A DNA stretch of 64,000 bases, from NCBI GenBank assembly GCA_963745675.1, contig CAVUYM010000023.1:190474-254473 (forward strand), in the 5' to 3' direction. Within the stretch, counting starts at the first letter, position 1. Each line of letters starts with the position of its first letter. The notes beneath the pieces are model-generated. The model was given only the letters and a program-made list of their open reading frames with translations. It did not search any database and had not been told where the DNA came from. This document shows positions 39,525-49,909 of this stretch, in pieces. The DNA is from JAUIIK01 sp963745675. Its GTDB lineage: Bacteria; Chloroflexota; Chloroflexia; Thermomicrobiales; CFX8. The position numbers were made by a program, and so were the translations under genes.

Positions 39525-41128
39525 TCAGGCTTCGTAGACGGTTTCTCCGCCGATGATTGTTGCGCTGACTTGAATGCCTGCTAGCGACTCGGGGTCGACC
39601 GAGCGCGGATCTTCTTCCAGGATCACGAAATCTGCCAGCATGCCGGGCAAAATAGCGCCCTTCTCGTGCTCTTCAAAGGTCGTGAAAGCTCCGGCCGTCG
39701 TGAACATCTGGAGTGCTTCCTCTACGGTAACTGCTTCTTCCAGGGCGTAGGACTGCCCCGATCCGGTGCGTTCGGTGACTGCCGCCTGGACGGACTTCAA
39801 TGGATTGAATGCCGACACCGGGCAGTCGGACGAAAATACGAGCGGGATGCCTTTGTCCAGGAACGAACGGAATGGGTAGGTCAGCTGGATGCGTTCGAGA
39901 CCCAAATGGCGGATGAAGCCATCGCCATATTCGTTGATGAAGACCGGTTGCGAAACGGGGATGACTCCGAGCCGCGCAATGCGATCGATGATGTCGGGAC
40001 GACAAATGCCGCAATGTTCGATACGGTGTCGGTGGTCTGCGCGCGGAATTTCGGTCAGAGCCTTTTCATAGGCGTCTAGCACCATGTCGATCCCGCGGTC
40101 GCCGATTGCGTGGATGGCGATCTGGTACCCCAGGCGATGCGCGTGGAGCACGTAGCCATCAAGCCGTTCCTGCGACATCATCGTCAGTCCCAGGTTGTCC
40201 TCGGCCGGGTCTTCGAGGAAAGGGATGGTGACGGCGGCAGTCCGCCCGATCAACGAGCCATCAATGAACATCTTGATCGGGCCAATGCGAAGCCGGTCGC
40301 TGCCGAGTCCTTGCATGATCCCCAACGTTCGTCGATCTGCGGCAGAAGATTTTCGCGGATCATCATGCTCGTTCGCAACTTCAGGTCACCGCGTGCCGCC
40401 GCTAGCTGATAGGCACGGATTCGATCGGCTGAATCGGAGCCTGCGTCCTGCGAGCTAGTGATTCCAGCTTTGACGTAGGCGTCGTTGCAGACTTTCAGTG
40501 CCTGGACGAAGTCTTCTACGGTCGGCGTAGGGATCGCGGCACGAATTGGCCCTTGCGCCGTTTCGTGGAGGACTCCGGTTGCTTCGCCGTGCTCATCGCG
40601 TACAAAGTGGCCGCCCTCTGGATCGTCCGTGTTGCGGTCAACGCCGGCCAACGTGAGGGCGAGGCTGTTGACCGCCGAAAGATGGCCCGAGCCATTGACG
40701 ATCATCACCGGATGATCTGTCGTCGCTCCATCCAGATCCTGGCGGTTTGGATGGCGGCGCTCGGAAAGCTTGTTGTCGTCGTAGCCTCGTCCGATGATCC
40801 ATGACCCTGGCGGCTGGCTCCCGGCACGTTGCCTCACCGCCGCGACGATGTCTGCAACTGATTCGACTGCAGGATAACCGCAATCAATGTGCTGGGCAGT
40901 CTCCCCGTATCCGATCATGTGATTGTGAGCTTCGTTGAAGCCGGGCATCATTGTGCGCCCGCTCAGGTCGATCTCGCGATAGCCGCCAGGCAGGGCCGCA
41001 CTCGCATCGTCCCGTGAGCCAGCCGCTACGATACGCTCGCCAATGACGGCGACGGCCTCCACTTCGGGTTGTGAGGGGTTCATCGTCAGGATCGTGCCGC
41101 CGAAAAACAGCGTCGGTTCAGAGTTCAC
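39525..41128 (-). CDS. YtcJ-type amidohydrolase, second copy (one frame change)
   Basis: About 534 residues from GTG 41128. It opens TLFFGGTILTMNPSQPEVEA, then the metal site NEAHNHMIGYG, then WIIGRGYDDNKL, GGHFVRDEHGEATGVL, LRIGPIKMFIDGSL, IAIHAIGDRGID, HRIEHC and FSSDCPVS. It ends GAILPGMLADFVILEEDP. The frame changes near 40325. The substrate is unknown, but the position just upstream of ggt, 21 bases apart, suggests they share a peptide or amide source. It is related to the copy at 3217-4870. Confidence 0.83.
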
Positions 41129-41265
41129 GTTCGCTCCCGCGGTTGAATGTCAATTATTCGCTACTGTCGGCGGAGACTAGACCTATCGAGACGCGCTGTC
41201 AAGCAGATCTGTCGTTCAATAGGTACAATGCCGCCCAATTGGAATGCCCTTCTGAAGAGGAGTGA

Positions 41266-42849
41266 TTGTTGACAGTGGAAGTGGTCGACATTCGAGATCT
41301 CGACGGACCGAATCTCTTCCGTTTGGAGCCTGTTGTCAAGATCGGTCTGGTGTTCGCCGCTGAAGACGACAGAGATGAAATCGTTGATGCGGTGATGTCA
41401 CGCATCGTCCTTGCTCACGATCTGGTAGATGAACCGCGACCAACGATAAGTTCCCATACTGTCGATCACCCCGACGAGATCGTCATCGCATTCGATTGGC
41501 GCTGGCGTCGTTTTGCCCTCGGCACAGCGCGTTTTGCCGCAGACTTTGAAATCTCGTCTGAAGATGTGGAGTTGGCGAATGGTCTAAAAGCGCGTCTGCA
41601 GGTGGACCGGGACACGCAGGATGCGCCGGAGTGGGTGCGTGACTCTGCGCGTACGACGCGATGCGTAGGGATCACCGGAACCAACGGCAAGACAACGACA
41701 ACAAGACTACTGGCGCATATCGCCCAGTGCGCTGGCAGACGAGTTGGCTGGTCATCGTCTACCGGCGTTTACATCCAGGGTGTACAGGTACTTGACGGAG
41801 ACTACTCGGGTCCAAGTGGGGCGCGTCGAGTGTTGCAGGATCCGGATGTTGAATTCGGGATGCTCGAGACTGCTCGCGGTGGTCTCCTGCTGAGAGGGCT
41901 TGCATACGAGTCCAACGATGTCTCTGTATTCCTAAATGTGAGCGCCGATCATCTTTCACTGCAGGGTGTCGAGACGCTCAAGACACTTGCGGATGTGAAA
42001 GGGGTTGTTGTCAGAGTCACAAGATCGGATGGCCTTGTGGTGTTGAACGCCGATGATCCGTTTGTCCTGGCATTCAGAGACCGCGTTCGTTCTTCTGTGT
42101 TGCTGTTTTCTCGCCAGCCCGACAACGCGCCGATTCAGGAGCATATTTCAGCGGGTGGCAGCGTCATCGTACGCGATGGAGACTTGTTGATCTTGAAGAA
42201 TAACTCAGCCGTCACGACGATTGCCGGCATAGGTCAGATCCCGATCGCGTTTGGTGGGGCAGCACCTTTCATGGTTGATAATGCGATGGCGGCAGCCGGC
42301 GCGGCGCTTGGACTTGGCTTCAGCATCGAGCAGATTGAGGAGGGGCTGACGACATTTCGTAGCGACTCCGCAAGCAATAAGGGGCGCTTGAATATCTTTG
42401 ATGTCGACGGGCGCACGGTGATTATCGACTACGCGCATAACGATACCGGGCTGCGTGGTCTCGCGAATTTCGCCCGAAGGCTGAGCAAGGAGAAGGGACT
42501 CCTTCACCTCGCAATCGGTACGGCCGGTGATCGGCGAGATGAGGACTTTCTCGCTCTCGGTCGCATCGCGCGTGAACTCGGAGATGTCGTCTATTTGAAG
42601 GACACGCCAGAATATCTTCGCGGACGGGAACGCGGCGCGATGCCAGCGCTGATGCGCGAAGGGTTCGACAGTGGCCACGGCAGTGCAACGCTGGCGGGGG
42701 CGTTCAAGACCGAGGCTAGTGCATTCGTTGCAGCACTTTCTAACTCTTCCGATGGGGACACAATCGCTGTCATGTGCCAGGTCGATCAGGATCGCATGAT
42801 TGAGGAGATCGAGAGTCGCGGCGGGCGCGAACGAACGCAATCGCTGTGA
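41266..42849 (+). CDS. CphA-like Mur ligase without ATP-grasp domain
   Basis: About 527 residues. The first 120 residues (EVVDIRDLDGPNLFRLEPVV) resemble the N-terminal domain of cyanophycin synthetase. The ATP-grasp domain that should follow is absent. The protein passes directly to a Mur ligase domain: CVGITGTNGKTTTTRLLAHI at about 134-153, GDYSGPSGARRVLQDPDVEF, ETARGGLLLRGL, VSADHLSLQGVETL and VIIDYAHNDTGLRGLANF. In CphA the grasp domain adds Asp and the ligase domain adds Arg to the growing chain. This protein has only the second kind of chemistry. TTG 41266 or 41269 follows GAGGAG. It heads the cyanophycin cluster. Confidence 0.78.
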   Translation: MLTVEVVDIRDLDGPNLFRLEPVVKIGLVFAAEDDRDEIVDAVMSRIVLAHDLVDEPRPTISSHTVDHPDEIVIAFDWRWRRFALGTARFAADFEISSEDVELANGLKARLQVDRDTQDAPEWVRDSARTTRCVGITGTNGKTTTTRLLAHIAQCAGRRVGWSSSTGVYIQGVQVLDGDYSGPSGARRVLQDPDVEFGMLETARGGLLLRGLAYESNDVSVFLNVSADHLSLQGVETLKTLADVKGVVVRVTRSDGLVVLNADDPFVLAFRDRVRSSVLLFSRQPDNAPIQEHISAGGSVIVRDGDLLILKNNSAVTTIAGIGQIPIAFGGAAPFMVDNAMAAAGAALGLGFSIEQIEEGLTTFRSDSASNKGRLNIFDVDGRTVIIDYAHNDTGLRGLANFARRLSKEKGLLHLAIGTAGDRRDEDFLALGRIARELGDVVYLKDTPEYLRGRERGAMPALMREGFDSGHGSATLAGAFKTEASAFVAALSNSSDGDTIAVMCQVDQDRMIEEIESRGGRERTQSL

Positions 42850-42922
42850 CACGAGTTGGCCCGGTCGCGTATCATCTCAAGATTGACTCTTGGGTGTTAG
42901 CCGGTTCGGATGAGGCGATAGC

Positions 42923-43732
42923 TTGGTAAGTAACTCCACAGTTGGTCCACTGCTTGCGATAGGCGGTGCAGAGGACAAATTCCGTGATCGTCTCATTCTG
43001 CGTAAATTTGTCGAGTTGGCGGGAGGAAACAGGGCACGAATTGCTATCCTGCCGACCGCCTCAGGTCTCCGCGATGCCGGCCAGAGATACCAATCCATCT
43101 TTGAAGAGTTCGGCGCGGAGTCGAGTTGCGTGCTCCAGGTGCGTACTCGCGAGCAAGCTTTCGACGAGGGCTACGTAGAGGAAATCCGAGCCAGTACTGG
43201 AATCTTCATGACCGGCGGGAACCAGATTCGCATTGCCGCGATACTTGGTGGTTCTGCTGTCGGTCGGGGCCTGATGGACGCACACAAGCGCGGCGCGGTC
43301 GTCGCCGGTACGAGCGCCGGGGCGTCTGTGATGACGGGCATCATGGTCGCGGGTGGCGAGTATGGACGAACTCCGCGTGCGAATTTGGCACGAATGGCGC
43401 CCGGTCTGGGACTGCTTGAAGATGCGATCATCGATCAACACTTCCGTCAACGTGATCGCGTTGCTAGACTGATGACGATGGTCAGCTACAATCCGGGGCT
43501 TCTGGGGCTCGGTATTGATGAAGATACAGCAGCTCTCATAAATGCGAACGGCTGCATCGAGGTACTGGGTGCGGGTACTGTGCTCTTTGTGGACGGGCAG
43601 CAGATGGTTAGCAACGTCCACAGCCGCCGTGGTGGGACGCCGCTCAATATCACCAATGCCACCGTGCATTTTCTGACGAGTGGTTCTCGATTTGATCTGA
43701 AAACCCGAACGGCATACCCGAGCCCTCGCTAG
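42923..43732 (+). CDS. cphB: Cyanophycinase
   Basis: 269 residues. LLAIGGAEDKFRDRLILRKF, ARIAILPTASGL, TGIFMTGGNQIR and the nucleophile elbow VVAGTSAGASVM with catalytic Ser are family signatures (peptidase S51). IDQHFRQRDRVARLM and GIDEDTAALI are further conserved pieces. It cuts cyanophycin into beta-Asp-Arg dipeptides inside the cell. The start TTG 42923 has GAGGCG upstream. The frame is intact. It lies between two CphA-related genes, which supports the assignment. Confidence 0.94.
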   Translation: MVSNSTVGPLLAIGGAEDKFRDRLILRKFVELAGGNRARIAILPTASGLRDAGQRYQSIFEEFGAESSCVLQVRTREQAFDEGYVEEIRASTGIFMTGGNQIRIAAILGGSAVGRGLMDAHKRGAVVAGTSAGASVMTGIMVAGGEYGRTPRANLARMAPGLGLLEDAIIDQHFRQRDRVARLMTMVSYNPGLLGLGIDEDTAALINANGCIEVLGAGTVLFVDGQQMVSNVHSRRGGTPLNITNATVHFLTSGSRFDLKTRTAYPSPR

Positions 43733-43813
43733 TGTTTACGACCAACATGCCATTTGCGATCACCGTGCCGATGGCGACACGTCGGTATGGGTTACATTGG
43801 GGGGACGAGAGAG

Positions 43814-46485
43814 ATGCCAATTCAAACGCTCGACTCGCGAGTTTTTATCGGACCGAGCACCTGGTCACTCGCGCGAGTTATCCAGCTGCGGGTGGATATT
43901 GGTGAGCTGGAAGAGCGACCGACGGACAAGATCGACGGATTCACCGATCGCCTAATTGAGCTGATTCCTACGCTCTACGATCACCAATGTTCTCTCGGTA
44001 GGCCCGGTGGGTTCATCGAACGAATGCGTGATGGAACCTGGCTAGGGCATGTTCTTGAACACGTTGCGTTGGAGCTCCAAAGCCTGGCCGGGTCTGAGGT
44101 TGCGCGCGGACTCACACGCTCTACAGACGCAAAAGGGATCTATCACGTTGTCTATCAATATCATCAGCGCGATCTGGGACTTGCTGCTGGCGATGTCGCG
44201 CGACGCCTCCTAAATTGGATCATCTACGACGACGACCCGGAGTTCGATTTCGATCGTGAGATGGAAGCGCTGATTCGCGTAGCAGAGCGCCTTGATTATG
44301 GTCCGAGCACGCGTGCCCTGGTTGACGAAGCAGAACGCCGCTCAATCCCGGTGATGCGGCTGGACGACAGTTACTCACTGGTGCAACTAGGCCATGGTGT
44401 CCACCAGCAGCGTATCTGGGCGACGACGACGTCGCTGACCAGCAATATCGCCGTTGATCTTGCGGCAAACAAGCGCTTGACGAATCAGATGCTCAGCGGC
44501 ATCGGTATACCTGTGCCGCGTGGCAGAACCGTCTCTGAAGTCGAAGAGGCTGTGCGCGTGGCCCGGGGGATCGGATTCCCGGTCGTGCTCAAGCCGGTTG
44601 ACGGGAACCATGGCCGAGGCGTGCGGATTAATCTCAAATCTGAAGCTGAAGTGCGCGCAAACTACGAGATTTCGAGCGGTGAGAGCCGTTCAGGCAGGAT
44701 CATCGTCGAATCCTTCGTAGAAGGAAATGATCATCGCATCCTGGTCGTCGGCGGGCGCGTCATTGCCGTAGCGGAGCGCGTGCCGGCTCATGTGCGCGGC
44801 GACGGCGAGCATACTGTTCAAGAGCTCATCGACATCACAAACGAAGATCCGCGGCGTGGAATCGGCCACGAAAAGGTGCTCACCCGCATCAGTGTTGATC
44901 GAGCGGTCGAAGAGCTGCTGGAAGAGCATGGACTCGACGCTGGATTCTGTGCCTGAAAAGGGCAGATTCGTGCAGCTTGCGCTTGACCGGCAATCTCTCG
45001 ACCGGCGGCACGGCTATCGATCGAACAGACGATATACATCCAGACAACGTCGAAATCGCCGAGCAGGCGGCGAAGGTCATAGGTCTCGACATCGCAGGGA
45101 TTGATATGTTGGTGAAAGACATATCGAAGCCAATCAAAGATCAGAATGGCGCGATATGCGAGGTCAACGCCGGACCCGGCTTTCGCATGCACACGAATCC
45201 GACGGAGGGTCATCCGCGTGACGTCGCCCGACCCGTCGTCGAGCGGTTATTTCCGTCGGGAGCCGACTCGCGGGTGCCGATCATCGCGGTCACCGGTAGC
45301 AACGGCAAGACGACAACCACGCGCATGATCGCTCACATTCTAAAAATGGCGGGCAAACGCGTCGGGATGACGAATACCGATGGCATTTACATTGATGGGA
45401 CGCAAATACTCAAGGGCGATATGAGTGGTCCCCAGAGTGCCCGCATGGTGCTTCAGAATCCAACCGTTGAAGTGGCTGTACTCGAGACGGCGAGGGGCGG
45501 CATACTGCGGCAGGGCCTGGGGTTCGACCGCTGCGATGTCGGAGTCGTAACAAACATCACCGGCGACCATCTTGGGAAGTCGGGCGTCGATTCGATTCGC
45601 GAACTGGCGCAAGTCAAAGCTGTCGTACCGCGATCGGTCTTCAGGGACGGGTTCTCTGTGATAAATGCCGACGATCCGCGCTGTATGGCGATTTCAAAGT
45701 ATGCGCGCGGCGATCTTGTGTCTGTTCTCGATGGACGATCGCAGCGAACGCATCCGCGAGCATCTGCGATCTCGGGGATCTCGCAATCGTCTTGCGGGAG
45801 ACCGATCAAGGGGAGATGATTTTCATCCTTGAGGGCCGGCGGGAGACAGCCGTACTCAATGTGCGCCAGATCCCGGCAACGTTCGAGGGTCGGGCGCGCT
45901 TCAACATCAAGAACGCGCTCGCCGCAACCGCCGCCGCCTACGTCTCTAACTGTAGCGTCGAGACGATTCGGACAGCCTTACGATCGTTCACGACGTCGTT
46001 CTACCAGACGCCGGGCCGTGCCAACGTGGCGTCGGTGCACGGTTTCCAGGTGATCATCGACTACTGTCACAATCCAGCCGGGCTTGAAGAGTTGAGCGAT
46101 TTCGTCGGCCGGCTCATGCCCAAGCGAACGATTGCTATGATCGCCATGCCGGGCGACCGGCGCAACGAGGATATCGCCACTTTTGGGCAGATTGCGGCTG
46201 GTTCATTCGATAAGTTCGTCATTCGTGAGGATAAGAACACGCGCGGACGCCGTCCTGGGGAGATCTCCGGCCTGCTGCGCCAGGCCCTGATCGACAACGG
46301 TATCGAGTGTGGATGCCATTCGGGTGATTCGCGATGAATTCGAAGCAACAACAGCGGCGCTGGAGAGCGCAGAGAGCGACGATCTGGTGTTGCTGTTGGC
46401 CGATACGCCTGACAAAGTGTGGGAGATCGTGACCAACTACAGCTTGTCGGAGCAGGCGACGCCGACGCTCATTCCCGCCGGTTAG
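43814..46485 (+). CDS. cphA: Cyanophycin synthetase (several frame changes)
   Basis: About 890 residues in total. The N-terminal domain begins MPIQTLDSRVFIGPSTWSL, with ATG 43814 chosen. The ATP-grasp domain has GIPVPRGRTVSEVEEA, FPVVLKPVDGNHGRGV and VEGNDHRILVVGGRVIAV. The Mur-ligase domain has PIIAVTGSNGKTTTTRMIAH, TDGIYIDGTQILKGDMSGP, LETARGGILRQGLGFDRCDV, TNITGDHLG and IIDYCHNPAGLEELSDF. It polymerises Asp and Arg into storage granules. Frame changes are needed near 44945, 44985, 45735, 45770 and 46310. A strong hairpin follows at 46507. Confidence 0.9.
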
Positions 46486-46506
46486 TTCGTCGCTACAAGA
46501 GTGACA

Positions 46507-46538
46507 CCCGGCGCGCCTGTCTGGGGAGGCGCGCCGGG
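46507..46538 (+). terminator. Hairpin after cphA
   Basis: A 12-bp perfect stem (CCCGGCGCGCCT with AGGCGCGCCGGG) and an eight-base loop lie 21 bases after the cphA stop. There is no T tract, so it may stabilise the 3' end or act with Rho. The remaining 250 bases to the next gene show nothing else I can support. Confidence 0.5.
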
Positions 46539-46795
46539 CGTCGGAGCAAGTTGGGAGGGAGTATGTCCAGTGTGCCGGTCTCCCATATTGGTTGTGAGCA
46601 CACTTCCTATCCAGCTTACTGAGGCTTCTTGGAGTGCGCATCAGTAGTCCTCGGTATTTCTTCCTCGAATCTGGTTCCTATGTGGTGAAATATGCGGTCA
46701 TTGCATGTGCACGAGCGCTATTCGCTTAAGATGCAGTAGCAAAGTGTGAGCCGGGCGATTTCTGATTCTGTTGCCGGAATAGAGATGATGACAAG

Positions 46796-48454
46796 ATGAC
46801 GCTTGAAAGTTCGGTGGCCTGGTGGCGGTCCGCCGTGATCTATCAGATATATCCTCGAAGTTTGATGGATACGAATGGTGACGGCATTGGAGATCTTCAA
46901 GGGATCTTGAACCGGTTGCCATACTTTTCAGATACCCTCGGTGTTGACACAATCTGGATCAGTCCATTCTTCACCTCACCGATGAAGGATTTTGGATATG
47001 ACGTGTCGAATTTTGTTGATGTCGATCCGATCTTCGGCACGCTTGAAGATGCCGAACGGCTTATCGAAGAGATCCATCGGCACGGTATGCGGGTTATCCT
47101 CGACTATGTGTCCAACCATTCGTCTGATCAGCACGCCTGGTTTCTCGACTCGCGCTCGTCAAAAGAATCGCCTAGACGTGATTGGTATATCTGGCGGGAT
47201 CCCGCAGATGACGGAGGGCCGCCAAACAACTGGCTGAGCGTCTTCGGCGGACCGGCGTGGGCATTTGATGAGGCGACCGGGCAGTATTACCTTCACACCT
47301 TTTTGTCGAGCCAACCCGACCTGAACTGGAGAAATCCAGAGTTACGAGAAGCGATGTACGACGTTCTCCGGTTCTGGATCGATCGAGGTGTCGACGGCTT
47401 TCGTATCGACGCTGCCCACTATGTTGGCAAGGATGAGCTACTTCGGGACAATCCAGCTGCCAAACCTGGCACGAAGGTGATGCATAGGCCGATGGGCGAT
47501 TACGACAGCCAGGAACATGTTTTTGACAAAGGAACGGCGCTCGCCCACGAGGTTTATCAGTCGATTCGCCAACTACTGGATACGTACGCAGAGCCCCATG
47601 AAGACCGGCTGATGATAGGTGAAATGCATCTCTTTGACTGGGGCGAGTGGGCAAGCTATTTCGGTCCAAGTCTGGACGAATTTCATTTGCCATACAATTT
47701 CGGTTTGCTTGAGATCGATTGGTCTGCGGATGCAATTAGAAAACTGACCCGCGAAATTGAGCAGGCTACACCCACAGGCGCATGGCCGAATTGGGTCATA
47801 GGGAATCATGACGAACAACGTGTCGCCTCCCGTCTGGGGGCGGAGCAGGCGCGGGCAGCGATGGCGATCTTGCTGACGCTTCGGGGCACTCCAACAATTT
47901 ATTATGGCGATGAACTGGGCTTTATCGACGGAGATATACCTGAGGATCGCCGCCAGGACCCTTGGGGGTTGCAGGTGAGGGAGCTCGACCTCGGGCGCGA
48001 TCCTGGTCGCTGCCCTATGCTCTGGACGCGCTCAAGCGCTGGACGCTTCTGCGATGCTGATGTTGAACCGTGGCTGCCTGTCATTGACCCCGAAATTTAC
48101 AGCGTCGAAGCACAAATCGACGATCCGGGCTCGATGCTCACCCTGACGAGAGCTCTCCTGAGTTTGCGTCGCGAACGCGTCTCGCTACAGGTGGGGGACT
48201 TCATCGAGCTCGAAGACTTGCCCGCTGAGATCTTCGGTTATGTGCGTGACGCGGGCAGTGAACAGACGTTCGTCCTTGCGTCATTTTCTCAAGAAGCGCA
48301 ATCATTCCCAAACCCGGCTGCGGGCGATCTTATACAACTGCTATCTACAAACGCAGAAGCCGAAAGCGTTGTAGTGCCTCGGGGCGGACTCGTGACGTTG
48401 CGCCCAAATGAGGTCATCATCGGTTCCAGGGAACTTGAGCCTTCCAGCACGTAG
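46796..48454 (+). CDS. GH13 alpha-glucosidase
   Basis: 552 residues of the oligo-1,6-glucosidase/alpha-glucosidase type. WWRSAVIYQIYPRSLMDTNG opens it. The four GH13 regions are visible: region I DYVSNHSS, region II GFRIDAAHY (nucleophile Asp), region III LMIGEMHLFD (acid Glu) and region IV VIGNHDEQRVAS (Asp). GIGDLQGILNRLPYF is the QPDLN-group pattern, along with QPDLNWRNPE. No signal peptide is seen, so it works in the cytoplasm on short maltose- or isomaltose-type sugars. It stands alone, with no transporter near. Confidence 0.94.
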   Translation: MTLESSVAWWRSAVIYQIYPRSLMDTNGDGIGDLQGILNRLPYFSDTLGVDTIWISPFFTSPMKDFGYDVSNFVDVDPIFGTLEDAERLIEEIHRHGMRVILDYVSNHSSDQHAWFLDSRSSKESPRRDWYIWRDPADDGGPPNNWLSVFGGPAWAFDEATGQYYLHTFLSSQPDLNWRNPELREAMYDVLRFWIDRGVDGFRIDAAHYVGKDELLRDNPAAKPGTKVMHRPMGDYDSQEHVFDKGTALAHEVYQSIRQLLDTYAEPHEDRLMIGEMHLFDWGEWASYFGPSLDEFHLPYNFGLLEIDWSADAIRKLTREIEQATPTGAWPNWVIGNHDEQRVASRLGAEQARAAMAILLTLRGTPTIYYGDELGFIDGDIPEDRRQDPWGLQVRELDLGRDPGRCPMLWTRSSAGRFCDADVEPWLPVIDPEIYSVEAQIDDPGSMLTLTRALLSLRRERVSLQVGDFIELEDLPAEIFGYVRDAGSEQTFVLASFSQEAQSFPNPAAGDLIQLLSTNAEAESVVVPRGGLVTLRPNEVIIGSRELEPSST

Positions 48455-48901
48455 CCCGGAAAATTTTCTAGCTTCAGATTGATCAGAACGAGCTGATGAG
48501 GGTGTCCCCCGTAGACTCTCCATCATGCAGTTAGCGTTGCCTCAACCTGCCGGCGACGCTCTGCCCCCGCATTATCTCGAAATCCGACAGTATCGGGTCG
48601 GTCGCTGAGTTGTCCAGACGCGATGGTGAATTACCTCGACGAATCCCGAGGCTTCGTTCTCGAATTTTGGATTGATTCTGGATCACAGTACTTGATCTTT
48701 CGGGACCAGAACAGGGCCCGCAAATCAGATCTAATCTACCATATCTATACTTCTACGATAGGATGAGTTATAATTCTGCTGTGGGGCTTTTCCCCCTGGT
48801 TTTCGTTGATCTGTACGGCGAATGAATAGCGTTCATTCTTGCGACAGACGACGGCTGGTTCGGCCTCCGAAGGTTTTCGCTGACACGTCAAGGGATCTAC
48901 A
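48455..48901. other. Non-coding leader region before the carotenoid operon
   Basis: 447 bases without a credible gene. A TATAAT at 48769-48774 is the only clear -10 box; the matching -35 position (TATACT at 48746-48751) is poor. The region upstream is relatively A+T rich, as expected for a regulated promoter. Pigment genes in related bacteria are often under a light-responsive MerR-type regulator, but I see no certain operator here. Confidence 0.4.
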
Positions 48902-49909
48902 GTGCGAGACGCGAATCCAGCAGCTTTGGATGAAAATAGATCGCTCTCGTCTCTTCGCATCCTGGATGAGCCTGCGAGCGTTAGATCTCGTGGATCAAAC
49001 CGGTCAGGTGAAGGTGTTGACTATCAGCGCTTTGGACCGGAGGAGTACCAACGCACGATAGCGGAACACGGTCGTACGTCGTTCAACTTTGCTACGCGAT
49101 TTCTGCCCCCAGAAAAGCGCGAGTCCACTATCGTTCTCTATACCTTTTTCCGAACACTCGACGATCTTGTTGATGAATCGCCGCCCGATAAGGATCGAGA
49201 GGCGATTCGTGAGGAGATTTGGACCTGGCGAGCCTGGCTGGATGATCCGAGCGGCGTCCGCACACCGCAAACATCGCTGGCATCCGACGTTCGCACCGCG
49301 CTCATTCGACATGAAATCCCTACCAGTCCGATCGCGCACTTCCTTCAGGGGCTTGAATTTGATCTTGATGGTCACGAAATATGTGACGTGCAGGATCTGG
49401 AGAGGTACTGCTACCAGGTCGCATCCACCGTCGGAATCACGATGAGTTACACCCTCGGCGCAGTGAGCGACGGTGCAGTATCAGCCGCCTCCAGACTCGG
49501 AGCTGCAATGCAGCTAACGAACATCTTGCGAGATGTCGGCGAGGATCTTGAAGCCGGACGAGTGTTCATTCCGACAACGACATTGGAGGAGTACGGCCTC
49601 AGTCGGGAATGCCTGCGATCGATGAAGAATAAATCTGGACCCAACGAGGCATTCCGAGCGATGATGGCAGAGCAAATAGATCGTGCTCGCTCCTGGTATC
49701 GAGAAGGACTGGCAGGGGTCTGGTTGTTACCCGAAGATTGCCGGTTTCCGATCCTCGTTGCCAGCCGAATCTATCGACGCCTTCTTACCAACATCGAGAA
49801 CAGCGATTACGACACTCTGCGACAGCGCGTGAAAACGACGCGTCTCGACAAAGCGCGAGAAATGCTCGTTTCATACGGACTTGTGCAGTTGTGGAGTCGC
49901 GATGAGTAG
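48902..49909 (+). CDS. crtB: Phytoene synthase
   Basis: 335 residues from GTG 48902. The first 40 residues are extra and unlike the family, which starts at about DYQRFGPEEYQRTI. The two aspartate-rich metal sites are TFFRTLDDLVDE and NILRDVGEDLEAGR. It condenses two geranylgeranyl diphosphates to phytoene. The stop overlaps the next gene by eight bases. It opens an operon of four overlapping or abutting pigment genes. Confidence 0.93.
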   Translation: MRDANPAALDENRSLSSLRILDEPASVRSRGSNRSGEGVDYQRFGPEEYQRTIAEHGRTSFNFATRFLPPEKRESTIVLYTFFRTLDDLVDESPPDKDREAIREEIWTWRAWLDDPSGVRTPQTSLASDVRTALIRHEIPTSPIAHFLQGLEFDLDGHEICDVQDLERYCYQVASTVGITMSYTLGAVSDGAVSAASRLGAAMQLTNILRDVGEDLEAGRVFIPTTTLEEYGLSRECLRSMKNKSGPNEAFRAMMAEQIDRARSWYREGLAGVWLLPEDCRFPILVASRIYRRLLTNIENSDYDTLRQRVKTTRLDKAREMLVSYGLVQLWSRDE

